Assembly: GCA_023135015.1 (NCBI GenBank)
Contig: JAGLTZ010000039.1
Span: forward strand, 1 to 6,654
Direction: 5' to 3'
Length of the DNA: 6,654 nt
From: Candidatus Latescibacterota bacterium
GTDB taxonomy: Bacteria; Blakebacterota; Blakebacteria; Blakebacterales; Blakebacteraceae
Position numbers and translations under genes: made by a program. A model generated the notes under the pieces. That model ran no database searches and was not told the DNA's origin. It worked only from the letters and a program-made list of their open reading frames with translations. Positions 1 to 5,589 of this stretch are shown here, in pieces; the stretch's first letter is position 1; each line of letters opens with the position of its first letter.

Positions 1-569
1 TGCGGTTGAACCCGGTCTCTGACCTTCTTCAACACACGAGCTTCCGGTGTGGCAAGCCGTCGTGCATCGCGGTTGATATCGATCCCGACCGCATTGCGCC
101 GTTGGAAGAGCTGCGCCCCGTCAGGGTTCAACATCGGTATCAGCACCACCGTCAATCGATCGAGCAGGTTCTCTCTGAACGGATCGGGAGAGGAGTCGGA
201 GAAATAGTTGATGATGTCGGCGAGCGCCATGGTCGCCGTCGATTCGTCACCGTGCATCTGAGACCAGAGAAGAGCAGCAGTCGGTCCGTGCCCGAAGGTG
301 ACCGTCCGTATTGGACGCCCCTGTAACGATCTGCCCACCTCTTCCACCTGGAAAACCGGCGCGCCGACAGGGGTTTCCAGAGCTGCCCACAACTCCTCGT
401 ATGTGAAGCGGCGGGATTGTATCGCCGGGATGCGATAATGCTCGGCGACATCGAGACCCATCTCGAAAGTCCGCCTCAGTTCGACGAGATCGATCGTCGG
501 GGCTGCCCCACCCCCGGGGATGTGTGCGCAGGCCGAGACCAGGATCCCGAATATCATCAGGATCTTCAT
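1..569 (-). CDS. M14 family zinc carboxypeptidase, probable lipoprotein (partial, C-terminus beyond window)
   Basis: This is the N-terminal 189 residues of a zinc metallocarboxypeptidase, expected to remove C-terminal residues from peptides in the envelope. The start chosen gives MKILMIFGILVSAC, a short lipoprotein signal with a VSA|C lipobox at Cys14. A GRSLQGRPI strand at 79-87, typical before M14 catalytic domains, is followed by HGDE at 106-109, where His106 and Glu109 are the first two zinc ligands. NPDG lies at 148-151, and RRNAVGIDINRD at 157-168 supplies the substrate-binding Arg and the Asn-Arg pair. The third zinc ligand (His) and the catalytic Glu would lie beyond the left edge and cannot be checked. 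An in-frame ATG at 629 would add 20 residues before the signal and spoil its N-region. Neither start has a clear Shine-Dalgarno. The gene follows the tricorn-like protease on the same strand. The family call is firm; substrate preference is unknown. Confidence 0.9.
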   Translation of the reverse strand, partial: MKILMIFGILVSACAHIPGGGAAPTIDLVELRRTFEMGLDVAEHYRIPAIQSRRFTYEELWAALETPVGAPVFQVEEVGRSLQGRPIRTVTFGHGPTAALLWSQMHGDESTATMALADIINYFSDSSPDPFRENLLDRLTVVLIPMLNPDGAQLFQRRNAVGIDINRDARRLATPEARVLKKVRDRVQP

Positions 570-711
570 ACCCGGCAGGGCCGTGCCGGCCGGCGGCTCG
601 AGCAGCCTTGCTGTATGAATCGCTTTCATACGTTTATAAGGAGCCCTTCTCCTCTCCCCCAGTTATTTCCCGTCTGGAAACGGCTCTTTTCCGCCTAGGA
701 AACCAGTTACA
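570..711 (-). promoter_or_regulatory. Intergenic region upstream of the M14 gene, with candidate promoter and twin palindromes
   Basis: This gap separates the tricorn-like gene from the M14 gene. On the minus strand TATAAA at 633-638 is a good -10-like box. A transcript starting near 626 would have a leader of about 57 nt to the ATG at 569, which agrees with that start. I see no convincing -35 at normal spacing; TAACTG lies about 20 bp upstream. Two copies of TTTCC-N5-GGAAA (666-680 and 688-702) lie upstream of the box. A purine-rich run at about 645-660 resembles a Shine-Dalgarno but is too far from either ATG. The M14 gene may have its own regulated promoter, be co-transcribed with the upstream protease gene, or both. 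Confidence 0.4.
666..702. repeat. Two TTTCC-N5-GGAAA palindromes spaced two helical turns apart
   Basis: Two perfect 5-bp inverted repeats with 5-nt spacers lie at 666-680 (spacer cgtct) and 688-702 (spacer gccta). Their centres, 673 and 695, are 22 bp apart, about two turns of B-DNA. The spacers differ while the arms are identical, which is the pattern of paired operators for a dimeric regulator. As RNA, the four arms could instead form either two outer hairpins or one middle hairpin (GGAAA 676-680 with TTTCC 688-692). No U-tract follows, so a simple intrinsic terminator is not supported. Confidence 0.5.
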
Positions 712-3700
712 TCACCTCTTTCTGACGCGTATGGGATAAGGTGGTCTGGTCAGCTTGACGGGAGGGTTGGCCTCCAGCTGCTCCAGGATCTCCTCGATGG
801 CCTTCTCCAGTTGAGGATCACGACCGGCGATGACATCGGCCGGCATCTGCTCGACTTCGATATCCGGCGGCACCCCCACGTTCTCCACGACAAAGCCGTC
901 CTCCGTCCATATGGCTAGGTTCGGGGCGGAGACATAACCGCCGTCCAGCAGGACCGGAAAGCCCAGGGTACCCACGAGGCCTCCCCACGTACGCTTCCCG
1001 ATCAGCTTGCCCATGCCGAGCTTACGCCACATCCAGGGAAGCAGGTCGCCACCTGAACCTGCGGTTTCGTCTATGAGCATCACTCTGGGGCCCTGGATCG
1101 CCGAGAGGGGGGTCTTGAGATCGGCTCCATAGCGCATGGCCCAGTAGCAGATCTCCGGACGGCGGAGCAGGTCGATGTAGTAGTCGGCCACAGAACCGCC
1201 CCCGTTGAAGCGCTCGTCGACGATGATCGCGTCCTTGTGCGTCTGGGGGTAGAAGTAGCGCTTGAAGTAGGTGTGACCGAGCGTGGTCGTGTTCGGCACG
1301 TATACGTAGGCCACGCGGCCACCGGTGGCTTCATCCACCTTCTTCAGGTTACCTTCGACCCAGTCACGGTTGCGTAACGCGTATTCATTGGTGATGGGTA
1401 CTACCTTCACCGTACGGGAGTCCCGGCCGTTCGGGTTGGGTCCCACGGTGATCTCGACGGTCTTGCCCGCGGTGTTCTCGAACCGGCTGTACAGATTCTC
1501 AGGTGGACGCAGATCCACCCCTCCAACAGCCAGAAGGTATTCGCCTGCCTTGACATCGACCCCCGGCTCTGTGAGAGGCGAGCGGAGGGCCCGGTTCCAG
1601 TTCAGACCGCCGTAGATCTTCTTGAAGCGGTAGAGTCCCCGGTGGATCTCGTAATCGGCGCCCAGCAGGCCGCCGGGAACCGTTTCCGGACGGCTCGGCG
1701 TGTCGCCGCCTCCCACGCGGTGGTGCCCCACCGCGACCTCGGAGCACATCCACCGGATCACCAGGTTGAGTTGCGCGCGCGTGACGCAGTCGGACAGGAA
1801 GATCCGGTACTTCTCGCGCATGGCGGGCCAGTCGGCGCCGTGCATGTTGGGGTCGTAGAAATAATCGCGATTGATCCGCCACGCCTCGTTGAAGATCTGC
1901 TCCCACTCCTCGCGAGGATCGACACGTACCTGAATCTGGTCCGCGGTGATTTTGCCCGATCCGGGACTGATCTTGCCGGTGGCGCCGGCGATCGACCAGT
2001 TGTTGCCGCTGCGGATCAGGACCTTCTTGTTATCTGCGGAAAGGAAGAAGCTGCTGACGTTTTCAAGCAGCGTTTCCTCCTCTCGCTTGTCGAGGTCGTA
2101 GCACCTGAGGCTGGTCTCCCGACCCTCTTCCCTCTTCAGGTAGTAGAGCTGTCCCGAAGGGCCGGCCTGAAGACTGTAGTAATTTGCCGGCCCGAACGGT
2201 AGTGCTACGATACGCTGGTCCAGGTCTTCGAAGTCTATTTCCACATGGACTTCTTCATCACTCTTTTCCTCAGGTTTCTCCTCCTCGCCGGCTTCCTGCT
2301 CCCCGATCTCCTCATCGCTCTCTCGGGCAAATGGCGAGATCTCCCCCTTGGGCAGCACGGCCAGGTAAAGGGAATTGCTCATCTCCATGTCTGCATTGGA
2401 CATGGCGAACCAGCTGCGCACGGGACCCGCGTCGGTGGAGGCAGTGAAGTAGAGGTACTTCCCCCCCTCGTCGAAAACCGGTTCGGTTACATCGCTCAAG
2501 CCGTCGGTGATAGGGTACGACTTCCCCTCCTCCACCGAGTATAGGTAGACCTGCTGGAAATAGGTCAATGTGTAGAGTGTGTATGCGAGCCAGCGCGAGT
2601 CGGGCGACCAGGCATGGTGAAGGATCTTTACGGGACCATACAGGATTTCCGAGGCGATCTTCTCAACCCGGCCCGACTCAATATCCAGCATATAGAGCGA
2701 CCATGAGTTGTCGCTGAAACTGATCTTCTTCCCGTCGGGGGACCACTTCGGATCCTCATAGAATCCCGCTCCGTTGATCTTAAAAGTGCGGACATCCTCA
2801 CGGCCGTCCTGACCGGCTATGCATAGTTCGTACTCGCCGGAAACATCGGAGAAGTGGACGATCCATTTCCCGTCGGGAGACCAGGCCGGTGAGCGCTCAT
2901 GCACACCCGACGTGGATGTGAGATGCCGGTGGTCCCCCTTTTCGGAGGGGACGGTGACTATCTCACCTCTGAATTCGAATACAGCCCTGGCTCCCGAAGG
3001 CGAGATGCCGGCATTGCGGATGAAACGGGTTCCCTCTACGTAGCGCGTCCTCACCTCGGCCAGGTCGGCCGCGATACCTACCGTTAGTTTCGTGCCGTGC
3101 CCGGTGACCGGGTCGTAGAGATGCAGGTAACCGGCCTGTTCATATATGACCTTCCCTCCGCCGGCTGAAGCGTTGACGACAGGAAAGTCGTCGTGGCCTG
3201 TCAGCTGCTCAATACCCTTCGAACGGAGGTCATAGGAAAAAACGTTGAACTCACCGTTGCGGTCTGAACGGAAGTAGACACTGTCCCCGATCCACATCGG
3301 GTCGGTGTCGTTGCACCTGCCCTCGGGCTGGGGTATCTGTTCTACCTCATGGCTCCTGGTGTTGTAGAGCCAGATCCTCGAGACCGTCCCGCCCCGATAA
3401 TTCTTCCACTGCAGGAAACGCTCGCCGAGCGGAGTGTATGCGATCATCCGGCCGTCGGGCGAGTAGGCGGCCTTGTAGGCGTTGGGTATGGGAAGCTTCT
3501 CGGGATGTCCACCTTCCACCGGAACGGTAAAGAGCTGGGCGAACCGGTTGGTGAAAACAGTGCGGGGGGAGGTGAAAAGAACCGAATGGCCGTCGGGCGT
3601 GAAGCCCTGCACGACATCCGAACCGGGGTGCCAGGTGAGCCGCTTCGGGACTCCACCCTCCACCGACACGACGTAGACATCGGAGACGCCTTCGTACTGG

Positions 3701-3963
3701 GCACTGAACGCAATCAGACGGCCGTCGGGCGAGAACCTGGGATTCACCTCGGTCCCCACATGGGTTGTAAGCCGCCTGACACCGCTGCCATCCAGGTTCG
3801 CAACCCACAGGTCACCGGCATAGGCAAAGACGATATGGTTCTCGCTCACCGCCGGCTGGTTAAGCAGCCTCGTATCGTGGATGTTCTGCGCAGCGGCCGG
3901 CGCCGCGACCACCAGACACAGGAGCGCTGCGAAGGCAACACTCCACTCTTTCTTCCTTTTCAT
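712..3963 (-). CDS. Exported tricorn-like protease (S41 family, two beta-propellers plus PDZ)
   Basis: This 1083-residue serine protease is probably periplasmic or secreted and should degrade oligopeptides. Residues 1-25 form a Sec signal: a KRKK start, a hydrophobic core and APAAA before Gln26. Two beta-propellers follow, at about 36-310 and 311-660, marked by PD40/TolB-type SPDG or TPDG repeats near 78, 122, 168, 362 and 408 (SPDS near 453). A Glu-rich linker at 546-575 lies inside the second. The C1 domain is at about 680-757, PDZ at 760-857 and the S41 core at 858-1060. Catalytic candidates are Ser970 in AGSGGD, His747 or His748 in VGHHRVGGGD, and Glu1027 in ENVGVPPDIEVE. Archaeal tricorn has Ser-His at the histidine site; here a Gly precedes His747. 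Length is close to archaeal tricorn (1071) plus a signal. AGAGAGG at 3972-3978, 8 nt upstream, supports the start. Confidence 0.95.
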   Translation of the reverse strand: MKRKKEWSVAFAALLCLVVAAPAAAQNIHDTRLLNQPAVSENHIVFAYAGDLWVANLDGSGVRRLTTHVGTEVNPRFSPDGRLIAFSAQYEGVSDVYVVSVEGGVPKRLTWHPGSDVVQGFTPDGHSVLFTSPRTVFTNRFAQLFTVPVEGGHPEKLPIPNAYKAAYSPDGRMIAYTPLGERFLQWKNYRGGTVSRIWLYNTRSHEVEQIPQPEGRCNDTDPMWIGDSVYFRSDRNGEFNVFSYDLRSKGIEQLTGHDDFPVVNASAGGGKVIYEQAGYLHLYDPVTGHGTKLTVGIAADLAEVRTRYVEGTRFIRNAGISPSGARAVFEFRGEIVTVPSEKGDHRHLTSTSGVHERSPAWSPDGKWIVHFSDVSGEYELCIAGQDGREDVRTFKINGAGFYEDPKWSPDGKKISFSDNSWSLYMLDIESGRVEKIASEILYGPVKILHHAWSPDSRWLAYTLYTLTYFQQVYLYSVEEGKSYPITDGLSDVTEPVFDEGGKYLYFTASTDAGPVRSWFAMSNADMEMSNSLYLAVLPKGEISPFARESDEEIGEQEAGEEEKPEEKSDEEVHVEIDFEDLDQRIVALPFGPANYYSLQAGPSGQLYYLKREEGRETSLRCYDLDKREEETLLENVSSFFLSADNKKVLIRSGNNWSIAGATGKISPGSGKITADQIQVRVDPREEWEQIFNEAWRINRDYFYDPNMHGADWPAMREKYRIFLSDCVTRAQLNLVIRWMCSEVAVGHHRVGGGDTPSRPETVPGGLLGADYEIHRGLYRFKKIYGGLNWNRALRSPLTEPGVDVKAGEYLLAVGGVDLRPPENLYSRFENTAGKTVEITVGPNPNGRDSRTVKVVPITNEYALRNRDWVEGNLKKVDEATGGRVAYVYVPNTTTLGHTYFKRYFYPQTHKDAIIVDERFNGGGSVADYYIDLLRRPEICYWAMRYGADLKTPLSAIQGPRVMLIDETAGSGGDLLPWMWRKLGMGKLIGKRTWGGLVGTLGFPVLLDGGYVSAPNLAIWTEDGFVVENVGVPPDIEVEQMPADVIAGRDPQLEKAIEEILEQLEANPPVKLTRPPYPIRVRKR
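2239..2328 (-). other. Acidic low-complexity linker in the tricorn-like protease
   Basis: Residues about 546-575 consist mostly of Glu and Asp with Lys, Ser and Gly (for example EEIGEQEAGEEEKPEEKSDE). The segment interrupts second-propeller sequence just before DFEDLDQRIVALP. It has no hydrophobic core and is probably a disordered surface loop. Similar acidic insertions are common in bacterial tricorn-like proteins as I recall them, so this is descriptive rather than anomalous. Confidence 0.6.
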
Positions 3964-4044
3964 CGGTCTCGCCTCTCTCGATAAGCGGTAACTGTCTCGG
4001 TAAGGCCCTCTCCACTTCTATGGATCTGCTTCCAGCTGAGTTGA

Positions 4045-4072
4045 CTGTACTTTATTTACTGTACCTTATTTA
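4045..4072. repeat. Tandem 14-bp direct repeat, candidate operator
   Basis: CTGTACTTTATTTA at 4045-4058 is followed immediately by CTGTACCTTATTTA at 4059-4072, with 13 of 14 bases identical. Each copy begins after an A, so the shared unit can also be read as ACTGTAC-N8. An inverted repeat, ATTTACT at 4054-4060 and AGTAAAT at 4074-4080, overlaps the second copy. Its position over the candidate promoters of both divergent genes suggests a repressor or activator site. I do not recognise the motif. Confidence 0.55.
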
Positions 4073-4137
4073 TAGTAAATCCGGTAGGGGCCGGTACATG
4101 GAAGAGTGTTACCGTAATGCAAACCGATCCTGCTCGT

Positions 4138-4142
4138 GGAGG
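4138..4142 (+). promoter_or_regulatory. Shine-Dalgarno sequence that decides the decarboxylase start
   Basis: GGAGG lies 7 nt upstream of the GTG at 4150, ideal spacing for translation initiation. The in-frame ATG at 4117 has only GGAAGAG about 10 nt upstream. If translation began at 4117, the GGAGG would lie inside the coding sequence. Confidence 0.7.
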
Positions 4143-4149
4143 AAATACC

Positions 4150-5535
4150 GTGCTGAATATCGAGGAAGCGCTGAGCGATGCGGCTTCACTGGCCCTGGAA
4201 TTCATCAGGTCTGAAGAGGAGAAGCCAGTCGCTCCTTACCGTACACCCGAACAACTCCTGGGAGATCTGGACCTGTCACTGCAGGAGAAGGGCCTCGACC
4301 ATGATGAATTCATCCAGCTGATCCGCGAGGTGCTCGCATTTACTCCTAAAACCTGTAGCGGATGTTTCTATAACCAGCTCTTCGGTGGACGGGATGCAGT
4401 GGCGACGCTGGCCGAGATTCTGGCAGTAGTCATTAATACATCGATGTATACCTTCAAGGCCGCGGGGCCTCACGTCCTGATCGAGCAGGAAGTGGTAAGC
4501 CGCATGTGCCGGAAGGTCGGGTTCGAGCACGGGGACGGGATACTCTGCCCCGGTGGCTCGATAGCGAACCTGCTTGTGATGGCCGTCGCGCGGAACGAGG
4601 CCGAGCCCGGTCTCCGGGAGACAGGTCACAGCGGCAGGCCGATGACTGTGTACGCCTCCTCCGAAAGCCACTACTCGATCACAAAGAGTGCGGGTGTTAT
4701 CGGTATCGGCCGAGCTAACGTCCGTCAGATCCGGACGGACCCTAGCGGGCGGATGGATGTCGATGCCTTGAACAGGGCGATCGCCGAAGACATTTCGGCC
4801 GGACGGCTGCCCGTTGCAATTGTTGCAACAGCAGGCACTACGGTGCTGGGAGCGTTCGATCCTGTTGCCGACATTGCCGAAGTGGCAGGCGAACACGGGG
4901 TATGGCTGCACGTCGACGGCGCATTCGGGGGGAGCGTGCTGATGAGCGGGGAGCACCGGCACCTTCTGGCTGGATCGGAAAAGGCCGACTCGTTCATCTG
5001 GAACCCGCACAAGATGATGGGTGTGCCTGTAGTGTGCTCGGCCGCACTATTCCGCAACAGGGCCCACCTGTCGGCAAACCTCTATGAGCAGGCCGAATAC
5101 CTCTTCCAGACCGAAGATGACGAACTCAATCCGGGCACCAGGTCGCTGCAGTGCGGGCGGCGCAACGATGCCTTCAAGCTGTGGGCAGCGTGGCGGTACC
5201 ACGGAGATGAAGGGTACGAGAGGAAGGTTCAGAAACAGTTTGCACTCGCCCGCTATGCGGCCGACCGGATCGAGGCTGACGGCGACCTGGCGCTGACGTT
5301 TTATCCGGAATCGATCAACGTCTGCTTCGAGGTAGCCGGAAAATCAAGTGAACAGATCTGCCAGTCGCTCCGGGAGCGGGAACTAGCAGTCATCGGCTAC
5401 GGTGTTGTATGGGGCCACCGTGTGATCAGGCTCGTATGCCTGAACGATGCACTATCAACCGCGGATATTGATGATTTCCTGGCTACTGTCAAGGCGATCG
5501 CTGCGGATCTTCCACCCGGCGAGAACGACATATAG
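4150..5535 (+). CDS. PLP-dependent group II decarboxylase (glutamate/cysteine-sulfinate/aspartate decarboxylase-like)
   Basis: This 461-residue cytoplasmic enzyme should remove the alpha-carboxyl of an acidic amino acid using pyridoxal phosphate. From the GTG start, NQL is at 75-77 (substrate-carboxylate region in animal GAD), PGGSIAN at 134-140 and ESHYS with the PLP-stacking His at 174. HVDGAFGGS has PLP-binding Asp256, and NPHKMMGVP has the Schiff-base Lys288. LQCGRRNDAFKLW follows at about 333-345. The match to animal GAD and CSAD extends along most of the chain (HVDGAFGG, LMSGEHRHLL, WNPHKMMGV). By eye, the mobile catalytic loop at about 316-334 is a few residues shorter than in animal GAD and lacks its Tyr. 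Substrate is therefore open: glutamate, aspartate or cysteine sulfinate. The start is chosen from GGAGG 7 nt upstream; an in-frame ATG at 4117 would add 11 residues. It is divergent from the protease gene and convergent with the kinase gene. Confidence 0.9.
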   Translation: MLNIEEALSDAASLALEFIRSEEEKPVAPYRTPEQLLGDLDLSLQEKGLDHDEFIQLIREVLAFTPKTCSGCFYNQLFGGRDAVATLAEILAVVINTSMYTFKAAGPHVLIEQEVVSRMCRKVGFEHGDGILCPGGSIANLLVMAVARNEAEPGLRETGHSGRPMTVYASSESHYSITKSAGVIGIGRANVRQIRTDPSGRMDVDALNRAIAEDISAGRLPVAIVATAGTTVLGAFDPVADIAEVAGEHGVWLHVDGAFGGSVLMSGEHRHLLAGSEKADSFIWNPHKMMGVPVVCSAALFRNRAHLSANLYEQAEYLFQTEDDELNPGTRSLQCGRRNDAFKLWAAWRYHGDEGYERKVQKQFALARYAADRIEADGDLALTFYPESINVCFEVAGKSSEQICQSLRERELAVIGYGVVWGHRVIRLVCLNDALSTADIDDFLATVKAIAADLPPGENDI

Positions 5536-5554
5536 TACCCATCCGGGGAATACT

Positions 5555-5575
5555 CAGGCGGTCCTTAGGAGCCTG
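5555..5575. terminator. Hairpin between convergent genes, possible terminator without a U-tract
   Basis: CAGGC (5555-5559) pairs with GCCTG (5571-5575), and TCC (5562-5564) pairs with GGA (5568-5570) around a TTA loop. This makes an 8-bp stem with a two-base GG bulge. It sits 19 nt after the decarboxylase stop and 14 nt after the kinase stop on the opposite strand, so it could serve both transcripts. Neither strand has a run of T after the stem, so it may stabilise or process 3' ends rather than act as a classical intrinsic terminator. Confidence 0.4.
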
Positions 5576-5589
5576 TCGGAGAAACGCTC

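Larger units (their letters stand above)
3964..4149. promoter_or_regulatory. Divergent intergenic region between the protease and decarboxylase genes
   Basis: This 186-bp gap must hold the promoters of both divergent genes. Its core, 4041-4080, is strikingly AT-rich compared with its surroundings. For the plus strand, TTGACT at 4041-4046 is a good -35, but TATAGT at 4071-4076 lies 24 bp away, too far for a standard pair; TTATTT at 4066-4071 gives a 19-bp gap. For the minus strand, TATAAA at 4069-4074 is a possible -10 for the protease gene, with no clear -35. A 14-bp tandem repeat and a 7-bp inverted repeat overlap these boxes, so one regulator could control both genes. Short direct repeats CGGTAA (3986 and 3998) and CCGGTA (4081 and 4091) are also present. 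Exact promoter positions are uncertain. Confidence 0.5.

Noticed and set aside
570..629. Longer carboxypeptidase starting at ATG 629
   Set aside because: It would put 20 residues before the MKILMIFGILVSAC lipoprotein signal, and the TATAAA box would lie only a few bases upstream. It remains possible but is less likely.
676..692. Intrinsic terminator after the tricorn-like gene
   Set aside because: GGAAA/TTTCC makes a weak AT-rich stem and no T-tract follows on the minus strand.
1642..2202. 186-codon plus-strand open frame opposite the tricorn-like gene
   Set aside because: It lies wholly antisense to well-conserved protease sequence, shows no recognisable motif and is explained by GC-rich codon bias.
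3349..3984. 211-codon plus-strand open frame opposite the N-terminal half of the protease
   Set aside because: It is antisense to propeller blades and the signal peptide, its repeated residues mirror the SPDG repeats, and no domain is visible.
4041..4076. TTGACT and TATAGT as a standard sigma-70 promoter pair
   Set aside because: The 24-bp spacing is too long for a normal promoter, so I list the region without asserting this pair.
4276..5010. 244-codon minus-strand open frame opposite the decarboxylase
   Set aside because: It is antisense to conserved PLP-site sequence and resembles no family; treated as a shadow.
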